This document shows positions 1-8,727 of a stretch of 64,000 bases of DNA, one piece after another (position 1 is the first letter of the stretch; each line of letters begins with the position of its first letter). A model generated the notes under the pieces. It made no database searches, was not told the origin of the DNA, and saw only the letters and a program-made list of their open reading frames with translations. Source of the stretch: Amycolatopsis sp. cg9 (lineage in GTDB: Bacteria > Actinomycetota > Actinomycetes > Mycobacteriales > Pseudonocardiaceae); contig NZ_CP166850.1 of the NCBI RefSeq assembly GCF_041346945.1, positions 2,666,001-2,730,000 of the forward strand, read 5' to 3'. The translations under genes and the position numbers were made by a program.

Positions 1-1
1 G

Positions 2-277
2 ATCCCGGCGCTGACCAGGGCCGTCGACTCCTACGACGACGAAATGGCCCGGTCCAAGACGTTCATGCTGAGCGCGCTGGCCACCAACCACCTGCTGGAC
101 GGCGACCTCGACCACGGCGCCAAGGTCGGCGGCAAGGCCATCGACTGCGCCGAGGGCATCAAGTCCGAGCGGGTCAAGGACCGGATGCGGCCGCTGCAGG
201 AAGAGGCGGAGCGCCGCCGCAACAACGCCGACGCGCGTGACCTCGCCGATCGCCTCCACGCTTTCTACGCCGCATAA
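2..277 (+). CDS. C-terminal fragment of regulator-like protein (5' end outside window)
   Basis: The reading frame is open from the window edge to a stop at 277, so only about 91 C-terminal residues are visible. The tail reads as alpha-helical repeat sequence with the motif SERVKDRMRPL followed by an Arg/Glu-rich helix. This is the usual ending of actinobacterial XRE-type regulators that carry tetratricopeptide-like repeats. The DNA-binding domain would lie upstream of the window, so the class is inferred from the tail alone. The next gene starts inside it (GTG at 237), which suggests translational coupling. Confidence 0.6.
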   Translation: MPALTRAVDSYDDEMARSKTFMLSALATNHLLDGDLDHGAKVGGKAIDCAEGIKSERVKDRMRPLQEEAERRRNNADARDLADRLHAFYAA

Positions 278-1196
278 CGCCGGGGGCGGCGGGGGCACCG
301 GGGCTGTCTTGGCCGGCCGGTTCACAGCCGGGAAACTGCGCGGCGTGCTGGCGGAGACGTGCGCCCTGCTGGGGGTCGACCCGGCGGGCGCGCGGCTGCT
401 GCGGTTCACGAACAACGCGGTGTACGCGCTGGTCACGGCCCCGCTCGTGATCCGGATCGTCGGGTCCACGCAGCTGCGGCACCGGGTCGGGACCGTCGTG
501 CGCGTCGCCCGGCACTTCGAACGCCACGGCGTCCCCGCGATCCGGCTCCTCGGCGACGTCGAGCAGCCCTTGTCGGTCGGCGGGCACCTGGTGACCGTGT
601 GGCACCAGGTGCCGAGCATCGGCCGGCCGGCGACCGCGACCGACCTGGCCCGGCTGCTGCGCCAGGTGCACGCGCTGCCCGCGCCCGACGGCCTCGCCGA
701 GTGGGCGCCGTTCGCCGCGGTGCGGGCCCGGGTGTCCGACGCCGAAGAGCTCGGCGACGCCGACCGCGAGTTCCTGCTCGAGCGCTGCGCCGACCTCGAA
801 GACCGGCTGGCCGGGCTGGAGTTCCCGCTGCCCAGGGGCCTGGTCCACGGCGACGCGTACCCCGGCAACGTCATCCCCGGCCCGCACGGCCCGGTGCTCT
901 GCGACTTCGATTCGTCGTGCGTCGGCCCGCCGGAGTGGGACCTGACGCCGCTGGCCGTCGGCCGCGAGCGGTTCGGGGACCCGCCGGTGCACTACCGGAC
1001 GTTCGCCGCGGCGTACGGCTTCGACGTGACGTCGTGGTCCGGGTTCGCGGTGCTCCGCGGCATCCGCGAGCTGAAGCTGACGACGAGCGTGCTGCCGATC
1101 CTGCGCAGCCGGCCGCAGGTGCGGCCCGAGCTGTTCCGCCGGTTGGCCGACCTCCGCAGCGGCCGGACGGACGTGCGCTGGACGCGTTACCGCTGA
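237..1196 (+). CDS. Aminoglycoside phosphotransferase-fold protein
   Basis: This 319-residue protein has the kinase-like fold of the APH/choline kinase family. The catalytic-loop motif HGDAYPGN is near residue 204 and the metal-binding motif DFD near 223, which is the expected spacing. Such proteins transfer phosphate from ATP to small hydroxyl compounds in the cytoplasm. The substrate cannot be told from sequence, and the family is too broad to call antibiotic resistance. The GTG start overlaps the preceding gene by 41 bases. A downstream start is possible because the first 20 residues are Gly/Ser-rich and not typical of the fold. Confidence 0.8.
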   Translation: MTSPIASTLSTPHNAGGGGGTGAVLAGRFTAGKLRGVLAETCALLGVDPAGARLLRFTNNAVYALVTAPLVIRIVGSTQLRHRVGTVVRVARHFERHGVPAIRLLGDVEQPLSVGGHLVTVWHQVPSIGRPATATDLARLLRQVHALPAPDGLAEWAPFAAVRARVSDAEELGDADREFLLERCADLEDRLAGLEFPLPRGLVHGDAYPGNVIPGPHGPVLCDFDSSCVGPPEWDLTPLAVGRERFGDPPVHYRTFAAAYGFDVTSWSGFAVLRGIRELKLTTSVLPILRSRPQVRPELFRRLADLRSGRTDVRWTRYR

Positions 1197-1205
1197 GCCG
1201 GGACT

Positions 1206-1220
1206 GTCACATGATGTGAC
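1206..1220. promoter_or_regulatory. Perfect 15-bp palindrome GTCACATGATGTGAC
   Basis: Two 7-base arms surround one central base in the gap between convergent genes. It is too short for a good terminator and has no T-run. It looks like a regulator binding site, but no divergent promoter is nearby, so its role is unclear. Confidence 0.35.
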
Positions 1221-1407
1221 CGGCACCACAACCTGCACGTGCATTCGCCGACTGCAAATGACCGTTCGTCGCTTCGGAAATGCGGTCCGCTCAGGGTAGA
1301 AAGTTCGGCCCGACCGGTCGCCCCCAATGGTCTACCCGTCATCCCAATGCGCAAGTTGCAGCTACTCGCCGTGACTCCGCAGCGGTCTCACCTGCGGGGA
1401 AGGGCTT

Positions 1408-2436
1408 TCAAGACGCGACGACCGGCGCCCGCGTCAGCACGACGGCGAACCCGAAGGCCAGCCCCATCACGGTCAGCTCCAGCGTCGCCCACGCGGCGAG
1501 CGCGGTCCGCTGGTGCCGGACGATCTGCGGCATCAGCCGCCAGCGGACGTTCGCGCCCAGCAGCGCGATGACGCCGGTGCACACCGTCTTCAGGATGAGC
1601 AGCTGCCCGTACGGCGTCGTGAAGATCGCCGCCCAGAACCCGATGGTCGGGTTGAGCGAGATCTCGACCAGACCGTTGAACAGGCCGGTCGCCGCGGAGA
1701 TGACCAGGCAGAGCGTCGCGAGCTTCGAGAACCGGGGCAGCGCGTGCGCCAGCAGCGTCCGGTTCGCCAGGAGGAGCACGGCCATCGCGCCGAGGCCGCC
1801 GGTCCAGGCGACGGCGCTCATGACGTGCAGCTCCATCGAGATCATCGTGTAGTCGTGGTAGTTCCAGTTCGACGCGTGCCCGGTGACCGGCAGCGGCAGC
1901 AGCGCGAACAGGCCGAGCCCGACGCGCACCTCCGCCGGCACCTTCTCGCCGAACCGCAGTGCCAGCGCGCCGATCCCGGCGTGGGCGAGCGCGAGCACGG
2001 CGACGATGACGAGCGCCTTCCCGGCGCCGACGTCGACGATGTACTGCCCGATGTCCGACGGCGAGAGCGTCGACGAGCCCGGCTTGTACTCCGCGGTCTG
2101 CAGGATCAGCGCGACGACCGCGGTCGTGGCCCAGACGAGCGCGGCCGCGACGCCGGCCGGGCGGGCCAGCCGCAGGATCGGCTCGGTGAGCTTCGGCCGG
2201 TCGTAGCCGACGAGCACGGACAGCAGCGCGAGCCCGATGGTCGTGACCGCGGCCAGGTCGAGCAGGACCCGCACGACCGGGATGCCGGCCGAGACCACCG
2301 CGTCGGGCTGCACCACGCCGGGGACCGGCGCGGTGGCGGTGAGCGCGACGCCGATGAGGGCGCCGAGCAGTCCCGCCGTGACGACGCACAGCAGCGTCGA
2401 ATAGCGGACGTTCGTGGTGGTCTCGGCCTGCGTCAT
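1408..2436 (-). CDS. copD: CopD-family copper transport membrane protein
   Basis: The 342-residue protein has about eight hydrophobic segments and the CopD-type segment MELHVMSAVAWTGGLG, in which His and Met lie in a membrane helix. CopD proteins work with periplasmic-type CopC in copper uptake or homeostasis at the membrane. Its ATG overlaps the stop of copC by one base (2436), so the two are translationally coupled. The pair follows a YcnI-type gene, a common actinobacterial arrangement. No copper-sensing regulator or P-type ATPase is seen next to it. Confidence 0.85.
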   Translation of the reverse strand: MTQAETTTNVRYSTLLCVVTAGLLGALIGVALTATAPVPGVVQPDAVVSAGIPVVRVLLDLAAVTTIGLALLSVLVGYDRPKLTEPILRLARPAGVAAALVWATTAVVALILQTAEYKPGSSTLSPSDIGQYIVDVGAGKALVIVAVLALAHAGIGALALRFGEKVPAEVRVGLGLFALLPLPVTGHASNWNYHDYTMISMELHVMSAVAWTGGLGAMAVLLLANRTLLAHALPRFSKLATLCLVISAATGLFNGLVEISLNPTIGFWAAIFTTPYGQLLILKTVCTGVIALLGANVRWRLMPQIVRHQRTALAAWATLELTVMGLAFGFAVVLTRAPVVAS

Positions 2437-2987
2437 CAGTTCTTCTCTTCGACTTTGCCGCCCGAGCGCAGGGCGACGGTCAGCCCGATGGCCAGCAGCA
2501 CGACGGCGCCGGCGATCCAGACCCAGATCGGCACCCCGGTGGACGACGACTGCTGCGGCGACGCCGAGGACGAGCCGCCCGGCGAGCGGGCCGCGTCGAC
2601 GGTCGCCGGCGTGCCGGTGCCCGCCGCGGTCAGGGTGAAGGTGAGCTCACCGGTCACCGGGTGGCCGTCCGCGGAGAGCACCCGGTAGCCGACGGTGTAC
2701 TTCCCCGCCGGGCCGAGCGGCCGCAGCGGCGCGCTGATGACGTTGTTCACCACGCTGATCGGTCCCTCGGCCCACTGGCCGCCGCCGGGGCCGGTCACCG
2801 CGATCTGGTTGACGTCCGCGCCCTGCACGTACTGGTCGAACGTCAGGCTGATCTTCTGCGGGCCGGCGGCGACGGACGAGCCGTTCGCCGGGTCCGAGGA
2901 GATCAGCACGTTGTGCGCCAGCGCCGGGGTGGCCGTGCCGAGCACGGCCACCACCGTCAACGCCAGCGCGACGAGCGCCTTCCGCAT
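2436..2987 (-). CDS. copC: CopC-family exported copper-binding protein
   Basis: The 183-residue protein has a signal peptide ending at about residue 24 (TPALA), so mature CopC would begin with His25 (HNVL). The motif SADGHPVTGE (Asp107, His109) completes the usual N-terminal His/Asp/His Cu(II) site of CopC. A low-complexity Ser/Pro linker and a C-terminal transmembrane helix near 152-172 tether the domain to the outer membrane face. The ATG abuts the stop codon of the upstream ycnI-like gene, and GGAGG lies about 10 bases before it. Confidence 0.9.
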   Translation of the reverse strand: MRKALVALALTVVAVLGTATPALAHNVLISSDPANGSSVAAGPQKISLTFDQYVQGADVNQIAVTGPGGGQWAEGPISVVNNVISAPLRPLGPAGKYTVGYRVLSADGHPVTGELTFTLTAAGTGTPATVDAARSPGGSSSASPQQSSSTGVPIWVWIAGAVVLLAIGLTVALRSGGKVEEKN

Positions 2988-3749
2988 TTAGCTGTTGCCT
3001 CCCGACTTGGCCGTGGCCTTGCGCGCCCGGATGGTCGCGCCGGCCCCGACGCCGAGGCCGACGGCACCGACCAGCAGGCCGGCACCGCCGAGCCAGCGGG
3101 CCGTGCTGTCGGACGACGCCGCGGCTTCAGTCTGCTCGCCGGTGGTGGACGCCGTGTTCGCGCCCATCGCGGCGTGGTCGTCACCCTCGGCCGCCTTCGC
3201 GGCCAGCTTCACGACCGGGGCCGGGTGCTCCGGCTCCTCGCCGCCCGCGGGGGTCGGCTGGTTCCAGTCGACGACCTTGCCGTCGCTGTAGGTCTGGTGC
3301 GCCGGGAACTCCACCTGGTCCACGTTGGTGGGCAGCGGGCCGAAGCTGACGGAGAACTCCTGGTAGTCGGTGGCCTTCAGCTCGCTGCCCGGCTGGGCGG
3401 TCCACGTCACCGCGGTGACGGCTTCGGTGACCTGCGTGCCGTTGTCCTTGGTGATCGGGGCCGGCAGCTTCGACTTGGTGACCTCGGCGGTCCAGCCGGG
3501 GAGCGGCTTCGTCCGCACCGAGCCGATGCCGTAGTCCGCCTTGAAGTCGACGACGACCTTCGTGGTCTTGACGGGGTCCTTCTCCTCGCTCGGCACCCGG
3601 AACACGATCGCCGCGTAGCCGCCCTTCGTGGGCTGCGGGCCGTAGACGTTGGCGGTGACGTGCGCGGACGCGACGCCGGCGCCGAGGAAACCGGCGAAAC
3701 CGACGGTGGCGGCGAGGAAACCGGCGCGCTTGAAGACGTGCTGGGACAT
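2988..3749 (-). CDS. YcnI-family (DUF1775) copper-associated exported protein
   Basis: This 253-residue protein starts with a signal peptide ending in ASA, leaving His30 as the mature N-terminus (HVTANVYG). The body matches the YcnI fold, which is known in Bacillus to bind Cu(II) through an N-terminal His brace. The motif VVDWNQPT in the C-terminal part supplies a Trp of the type seen in that family. A transmembrane helix near 222-240 anchors it. The start has AGGAG seven bases upstream. It is first of a tight trio with copC and copD. Confidence 0.88.
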   Translation of the reverse strand: MSQHVFKRAGFLAATVGFAGFLGAGVASAHVTANVYGPQPTKGGYAAIVFRVPSEEKDPVKTTKVVVDFKADYGIGSVRTKPLPGWTAEVTKSKLPAPITKDNGTQVTEAVTAVTWTAQPGSELKATDYQEFSVSFGPLPTNVDQVEFPAHQTYSDGKVVDWNQPTPAGGEEPEHPAPVVKLAAKAAEGDDHAAMGANTASTTGEQTEAAASSDSTARWLGGAGLLVGAVGLGVGAGATIRARKATAKSGGNS

Positions 3750-3780
3750 GGGTTCACTCCTGATGAACTCAAGAAGGGGC

Positions 3781-3800
3781 AGCGGACTCGGGGGTCCGCT
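3781..3800. other. Small hairpin between membrane gene and ycnI-like gene
   Basis: Seven-base arms AGCGGAC and GTCCGCT flank a six-base loop. On the minus strand it sits after the membrane-protein gene and 32 bases before the ycnI-like start. It could weakly end the upstream transcript or shape the leader of the copper operon. Confidence 0.3.
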
Positions 3801-3821
3801 GTGTCGGGGATGAGCTGGGGT

Positions 3822-4367
3822 TCAGGAGTGGGTGGGCGGGCCGCGCCGCCCGCGGATCCGGCGCAGGTCGACGCCGACGAGGTGGTCCGGGCCGCCCACG
3901 CGGGCGGGGACGGGGGCGGGAGCCGCGGCCGGTACCGGCAGCGGGGTGAGCAGCCGCGGCAGGATCGCGCGCAGCACGGCCAGCACCGTGAGCAGCGTCG
4001 CGTCCGCGCGGGCGAGCAGGAGCGCGGTGAGCAGGGTCGCGATCGCGTGCGCGGCGATCATGCCGGTCCCGGTCCGGTCCGGCATCGCGTACATGTCGTG
4101 GTGCCCGGCGAGCGTGGTGAGCAGCAGGTGCATCACCAGCTGGGCGGCCCCGAGCAGGGTGATCGTGGCGACCGGGCCGCGGGCCTTGCGGGTGAGCGCG
4201 GTCGCGGTCCAGCCGAACAGGCCGGTGAGCAGCAGGGTCATCGCCGGGTCGGGCAGGCCGCCGTCGGCGAGCCGGTGCGCGGTGACGGACAGCGCCGCCG
4301 CGCTCACGGCGAGCAACGCGCCCCGGGTAGCGCCGAGCACGACGGGTCGTCGTGCCGGAACGCTCAT
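3822..4367 (-). CDS. Small membrane protein upstream of copper genes
   Basis: I do not recognise a named family. From the ATG at 4367 the protein has 181 residues and about four transmembrane helices. One region is rich in His and Met (LVMHLLL, GHHDMYAMPDRTG), a composition often seen in copper-handling membrane proteins. The frame stays open further upstream, but MSVPARRP is the natural beginning because hydrophobic sequence follows directly. It is co-directional with ycnI-copC-copD and 72 bases upstream, so a role in copper homeostasis is inferred from context. Confidence 0.7.
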   Translation of the reverse strand: MSVPARRPVVLGATRGALLAVSAAALSVTAHRLADGGLPDPAMTLLLTGLFGWTATALTRKARGPVATITLLGAAQLVMHLLLTTLAGHHDMYAMPDRTGTGMIAAHAIATLLTALLLARADATLLTVLAVLRAILPRLLTPLPVPAAAPAPVPARVGGPDHLVGVDLRRIRGRRGPPTHS

Positions 4368-4620
4368 GAGCAGCAGCCTAAGGGACCTGCCCCGGGGTGA
4401 GCGTGTGATCCCGTGAAGTGAGCACACACCGAGTTCACGTCCCACGCCACGCCGTGGTTCAGGCCATTTCTTGCCGATCAGCACGGCTTGGGCCACGGTG
4501 GGCGGAACCGGTAGCCGACGACGGGGGTTTGGACCGGCTGTGCCCTGGGTACTGAGCCGTCGGTCAGGAACTAGCCCGTTCGGGTGAAGTCCGGCGCGAA
4601 GGGCGGGAGAGCGGACACGG

Positions 4621-5268
4621 ATGAACCTCTTCGACTACATCTCCGACCGGGCGAGCAAGCTCTGGCTGGAGGCCTACCTGCACACCAGCATGGTCGTGCA
4701 GTGCACCATCCTCGCCGCGGTCCTCGGCGTGCTGATCGGGATCGCGGTCTACCGCAGCCCGATCGGTTCGGCGGTGGCCACGGCGCTGGCGAGCACGATC
4801 TTGACGGTCCCGTCGTTCGCCCTCCTGGGGCTGCTGATCCCGCTTTCCGGGCTCGGACCGACGACGGCCGTGATCGCGCTGGTGCTCTACGGCCTCCTGC
4901 CGATCGTCCGGAACACCATCGTCGGGCTCGACGGTGTCGACCCGGCCATCACCGACGCCGCGCGCGGGATCGGGATGAGCCGCTTCGGCGTGCTCACCCG
5001 GGTCGAGTTGCGGCTGGCGTGGCCGGCCATCCTCACCGGCATGCGGGTGGCGACGCAGATGCTGATGGGCATCGCGGTGATCGCCGCCTACGCGAAGGGT
5101 CCCGGCTTCGGCGCCGAGGTCTTTTCCGGGCTCACGAACGCGGGGAGCACCAACTCCCTGAACCAAGCCGTCACGGGCACGGTCGGGGTGGTCATCCTCG
5201 CCCTGATCCTCGACGGCGTCTACGTCCTGATCAAGCGTTTCACCGTCTCTAGGGGTGTCCGTGGCTGA
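4621..5268 (+). CDS. Osmoprotectant ABC transporter permease (OpuBB/OpuCB type)
   Basis: This 215-residue protein has five or six membrane helices and the binding-protein-dependent permease signature with the EAA-like loop DAARGIGMSRFGVLTRVELR. It closely follows the ProW/OpuCB pattern for import of glycine betaine, carnitine, choline or related quaternary amines. GGGAGAG lies about 11 bases before the ATG. It is the first gene of a four-gene importer operon and overlaps the ATPase gene. Confidence 0.9.
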   Translation: MNLFDYISDRASKLWLEAYLHTSMVVQCTILAAVLGVLIGIAVYRSPIGSAVATALASTILTVPSFALLGLLIPLSGLGPTTAVIALVLYGLLPIVRNTIVGLDGVDPAITDAARGIGMSRFGVLTRVELRLAWPAILTGMRVATQMLMGIAVIAAYAKGPGFGAEVFSGLTNAGSTNSLNQAVTGTVGVVILALILDGVYVLIKRFTVSRGVRG

Positions 5269-6427
5269 GAACGAGGAAGTCTCCGGGGTCGAGATCGAGC
5301 TGGAGCACGTGACGAAGCGGTACCCCGGCACCCGCGAAGCCGCGGTCGACGACTTCTCCATGGTCGTGCCCGCCGGCAAGATCGTGGTCTTCGTCGGCCC
5401 GTCCGGCTGCGGCAAGACGACGACGATGCGGATGATCAACCGCCTGGTCCAGCCGACCTCCGGCAAGATCACCATCGGCGGCGAAGACGCGCTCAAGCTC
5501 GACGTCGACACCCTGCGCCGCCGGATCGGCTACGCGATCCAGCAGGCCGGGCTGTTCCCGCACTTCACCGTCGCGCAGAACATCGGCGTGGTGCCCGGCC
5601 TGCTCGGCTGGGACAAGAAGAAGGTCAACGACCGGGTCGAGGAGATGATGGACCTGGTCGGGCTCGACCCGGCCGACTTCCGCGACCGCTTCCCGCGCCA
5701 GCTCTCCGGCGGGCAGCAGCAGCGCGTCGGCGTCGCGCGCGCGCTCGCCGCGGACCCGCCGGTGCTGCTGATGGACGAGCCGTTCGGCGCGGTCGACCCG
5801 ATCACCCGCGGCAACCTGCAGGACGAGCTGCTGCGGCTGCAGGACGAGCTCAAGAAGACGATCGTGTTCGTCACGCACGACTTCGACGAGGCCGTGAAGC
5901 TCGGCGACAAGATCGCGGTGCTCGGCAACCAGTCGTCGATCATGCAGTACGACACCCCCGAGGCGATCCTGGCCAACCCGGCGAACGACACCGTCGCCGG
6001 GTTCGTCGGCGCGGGCGCGTCGCTGAAGCAGCTGACGCTGCTGCGGGTCCGCGACGTCGAGCTGGCGCAGGACGCGCTGACCGCGACGGTGTCCGACGAC
6101 CCGGCCGACATCCGCAAGAAGCTCGAAGACCAGCGCAAGCACTTCGCGCTGGTGCTGGACGCCCGTCGCCGCCCGACGCGCTGGGTGCACGTCCGCGACC
6201 TGACCCCGGGGGCCTCGCTGGCCAGCGCGGGCAAGCCGCTGCGCGACATCGTCAGCCTGCAGTCGACGCTGCAGGACGCGCTCGAGGCGATGCTCGCCGA
6301 AGGCGGCTCGGTGCCGGTGACCGGCGCGCGCGGCGAGTACGCGGGCACCATCCAGCTCGACACCGTGATCGCGACCATCCAGCAGCTGCGGGACGAGCAC
6401 ACGAACGGTGAAGAGGTGTCCGCATGA
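5261..6427 (+). CDS. Osmoprotectant ABC transporter ATP-binding protein (OpuCA/ProV type)
   Basis: The protein has Walker A (GPSGCGKTT), the signature LSGGQQQR, Walker B (VLLMDEP) and the H-loop (FVTHDF) in the standard order. The C-terminal 120 residues form the CBS-type tail that makes OpuA/OpuCA ATPases respond to ionic strength. GTG at 5261 is preferred over GTG at 5255 because AGGGG sits five bases upstream of 5261 but touches 5255. The gene overlaps the permease stop by eight bases and the next permease start by four. It energises import of compatible solutes. Confidence 0.92.
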   Translation: MAENEEVSGVEIELEHVTKRYPGTREAAVDDFSMVVPAGKIVVFVGPSGCGKTTTMRMINRLVQPTSGKITIGGEDALKLDVDTLRRRIGYAIQQAGLFPHFTVAQNIGVVPGLLGWDKKKVNDRVEEMMDLVGLDPADFRDRFPRQLSGGQQQRVGVARALAADPPVLLMDEPFGAVDPITRGNLQDELLRLQDELKKTIVFVTHDFDEAVKLGDKIAVLGNQSSIMQYDTPEAILANPANDTVAGFVGAGASLKQLTLLRVRDVELAQDALTATVSDDPADIRKKLEDQRKHFALVLDARRRPTRWVHVRDLTPGASLASAGKPLRDIVSLQSTLQDALEAMLAEGGSVPVTGARGEYAGTIQLDTVIATIQQLRDEHTNGEEVSA

Positions 6428-7203
6428 CGGCTGCCGTCGACACCGGTTTCAGCACCGAGTCCGGTTCGAAGCGCGCGGAACGCGTCCGGCTGCTCGCCCA
6501 GCCCGTCGCGGTCCTGGTGATCGTCGCCGTCACGCTGATCTGGGTGTTCTCCAGCGGCCTGAACGCGACGGAGAAGGAAACGCTCAACGCGACGACCCTG
6601 TTCACGGCGTTGTGGGACCACCTGCTGATGACGCTCGTGGTGACCGCGATCGTCGTGCTGGTCGCCGTGCCGCTCGGGGTGATCGTGACCCGGCCGTGGG
6701 CGCGCTTCCTCGCCCCGATCTTCCTGGCGATCGCCAACATCGGCCAGGCCGCGCCCGCGCTCGGCGTGCTGGTGCTGTGGTTCATCGTCACCGGCGCGAC
6801 CGGCGGGATCTGGGTGGCCGCGCTGCCGCTGGCGTTCTACTCGCTGCTGCCGGTGCTGCGGAACACGATGGTCGGCATCCAGCAGGTGGACCCGGCGCTG
6901 ATCGACGCGGGCCGCGGCATCGGGATGTCCGCGACCGCGGTGCTCTGGCGGGTCGAGCTGCCGCTGGCCGTCCCGCTGATCCTGGCCGGCCTGCGCACGT
7001 CGCTGGTGCTGGCGGTCGGCACGGCGACGTTCGGCATGTTCGTCAACGCCGGCGGGTTCGGCCTGCTCATCGACACCGGCTACAAGCTGAACCTGACGTC
7101 GGTGCTGGTCACCGGTTCGGTGCTGGCGGTCGCGCTGGCGCTGCTGGTGGACTGGCTGGGCGCGGTCGCCGAACAGTTCTTCGGACCGAAGGGGCTGCGA
7201 TGA
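6424..7203 (+). CDS. Osmoprotectant ABC transporter permease (OpuBD/OpuCD type)
   Basis: This second permease (259 residues) has an N-terminal cytoplasmic extension, about six membrane helices and the EAA loop DAGRGIGMSATAVLWRVELP. It resembles the first permease in the loop region, as expected for a heterodimeric channel. The ATG overlaps the ATPase stop (ATGA), and the solute-binding protein gene starts inside its last codons. Four coupled genes imply one transcript and fixed stoichiometry. Confidence 0.9.
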   Translation: MTAAVDTGFSTESGSKRAERVRLLAQPVAVLVIVAVTLIWVFSSGLNATEKETLNATTLFTALWDHLLMTLVVTAIVVLVAVPLGVIVTRPWARFLAPIFLAIANIGQAAPALGVLVLWFIVTGATGGIWVAALPLAFYSLLPVLRNTMVGIQQVDPALIDAGRGIGMSATAVLWRVELPLAVPLILAGLRTSLVLAVGTATFGMFVNAGGFGLLIDTGYKLNLTSVLVTGSVLAVALALLVDWLGAVAEQFFGPKGLR

Positions 7204-8168
7204 AACTCGGGCGACTGAAAGCCCTCTTCGGGGTGGCGGTGCTCGGCGCGACGCTCTCGGCGTGCGGCCTGACCGTCAACCAGGCGGTGCCGTACGACAT
7301 CCAGCCGGGCACGATCCAGCCGATCCCCTCGCTGCAGGGGCTGAAGGTGACGGTGGGGTCGAAGGACTTCACCGAGAACATCATCCTGGCGTACATGGCC
7401 GAGATGGCCTTGACCGCGGCGGGCGCGGAAGTCGTCGACCTGTCCGACATCAAGGGCTCCAACTCGTCGCGGCAGGCGCTGCTGTCCGGCCAGACCGACG
7501 TCACGTGGGAGTACACCGGCACCGGCTGGATCAACTACCAGGGCAACGAGCTCCCGGTGCCCGGCGGCGAGAAGGCCCAGTACGAGGCGACGGCCAAGGC
7601 GGACGAAGAGAAGTTCGGCGTCACGTGGCTGAACTACTCGCCGCTCAACGACCAGTACGCCTTCGCCGTCACCGAGGCGTACGGCGCGCAGAACAACCTG
7701 AAGACGACGTCGGACCTGGCGGCGTTCATCAAGCAGAAGCCGGACCAGGCCGTGTTCTGCCTGGAGACGGAGTTCACCAGCCGTCAGGACGGGTTCCCGG
7801 CCGCGGTCAAGGCGTACGGCTTCCAGAACCCGACGGTGAAGAACTTCGGCATCGGCACGATCTACTCGGCGGTGGCGAGCGGCACGTGCCCGGTCGGCGA
7901 GGTCTTCACCACCGACGGCCGAATCTCGGGGCTCAACCTGCGGGTGCTGGAGGACGACAAGAAGGCGTTCCCGCAGTACAACGCGGTGGCCACGCTGCGC
8001 ACCGAGTTCATCAAGGCCCACCCGGAGCTGCGCGGGCCGTTGGAGAAGGTGAGCGCGGCGATCGACAACGAGCAGATGGTCGAGCTGTGCAAGCAGGTCG
8101 ACGTCGACGGCCAGGACGCGGGCAAGGTCGCCCACGACTGGATGGTCAAGAAGGGCTTCATCAAGTAG
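7200..8168 (+). CDS. Osmoprotectant ABC transporter substrate-binding lipoprotein
   Basis: The 322-residue protein starts with a lipoprotein signal peptide whose lipobox is LSAC (Cys22), so it is tethered outside the membrane. The mature part begins VTVGSKDFTENIIL, a segment characteristic of the OpuAC/ProX-type binding proteins for glycine betaine and other quaternary amines. Conserved Trp and Tyr residues that form the cation-pi cage in this family are present (TWEYTGTGW), but ligand preference cannot be read. ATG at 7200 overlaps the permease stop. A strong terminator follows. Confidence 0.92.
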   Translation: MKLGRLKALFGVAVLGATLSACGLTVNQAVPYDIQPGTIQPIPSLQGLKVTVGSKDFTENIILAYMAEMALTAAGAEVVDLSDIKGSNSSRQALLSGQTDVTWEYTGTGWINYQGNELPVPGGEKAQYEATAKADEEKFGVTWLNYSPLNDQYAFAVTEAYGAQNNLKTTSDLAAFIKQKPDQAVFCLETEFTSRQDGFPAAVKAYGFQNPTVKNFGIGTIYSAVASGTCPVGEVFTTDGRISGLNLRVLEDDKKAFPQYNAVATLRTEFIKAHPELRGPLEKVSAAIDNEQMVELCKQVDVDGQDAGKVAHDWMVKKGFIK

Positions 8169-8184
8169 GCCCGAAGCCGCTGTA

Positions 8185-8221
8185 GGCCACCATCAGGGCA
8201 CTGAACGCCCTGATGGTGGCC
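8185..8221. terminator. Perfect 15-bp stem terminator after osmoprotectant operon
   Basis: The arms GGCCACCATCAGGGC and GCCCTGATGGTGGCC pair perfectly around a seven-base loop 16 bases after the binding-protein stop. There is no long T-run, which is usual for high-GC actinomycete terminators. Confidence 0.85.
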
Positions 8222-8255
8222 TTCAGGTCTCGTGCGGAGCGGGCATGATCGACCC

Positions 8256-8723
8256 GTGAAGGACTCCGATCTCGAACCGGCCCAGCGCGCTGTGGCCGCG
8301 CTCGTGGGAAAGCATGGAACGGCTATAGAAGCGTTGGTGTGGGCTCGTGGTCTCGATGACTGGTGCGGAAGCCGCAGTGCCGGCTACGGCGCCGCTCGCG
8401 ATGCCGTAGCCGGCACGCTCGCCGGCGCGCGGTACGTGGTCAACCGATCGGTCCACCAGCTCGCTCAGATCACTCCGGCTTTCGGCGTAATGCGGTTCCC
8501 ACTCGACTTCAGATCCGGCGTTGGGATCTTCAACACCTTCGGTGGGACTCGCTGGGCAGCTGAAGGGTATCTGCCCGCTCGCGACGAGGAGCGGGACGAA
8601 GCACAACGCAGGCTCCGCGACCACTACCTCGAGTACCTTGCCGGGCGAGACGTCGGCTCGACCCTGACCCTGGTACGGGACTGGTTCGAGCGGCAGCTCG
8701 CCGAGCCGACGCCTTCTGGCTGA
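8256..8723 (+). CDS. Hypothetical protein with less GC-biased codons
   Basis: I do not recognise this 155-residue protein. It is predicted soluble, with an N-terminal helical part, a central aromatic/Gly region (GIFNTFGGTRW) and a C-terminal amphipathic helix. Third codon positions are less GC-rich than in neighbours (GCT, CGT, GGA, ATA, GTA appear), which suggests a recently acquired or weakly selected gene. GTG at 8256 is chosen because it follows the terminator directly; another in-frame GTG lies at 8232. An opposite-strand open frame over the first 370 bases looks weaker. Confidence 0.6.
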   Translation: MKDSDLEPAQRAVAALVGKHGTAIEALVWARGLDDWCGSRSAGYGAARDAVAGTLAGARYVVNRSVHQLAQITPAFGVMRFPLDFRSGVGIFNTFGGTRWAAEGYLPARDEERDEAQRRLRDHYLEYLAGRDVGSTLTLVRDWFERQLAEPTPSG

Positions 8724-8727
8724 CGGG

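Noticed and set aside
237..1196. Antibiotic-resistance aminoglycoside phosphotransferase
   Set aside because: The fold is right, but nothing in sequence or context ties it to aminoglycosides; only the family is reported.
8223..8624. Minus-strand frame opposite the hypothetical gene at 8256
   Set aside because: Its start has no ribosome site and the plus frame has better third-position GC bias, though this region is less certain than most.
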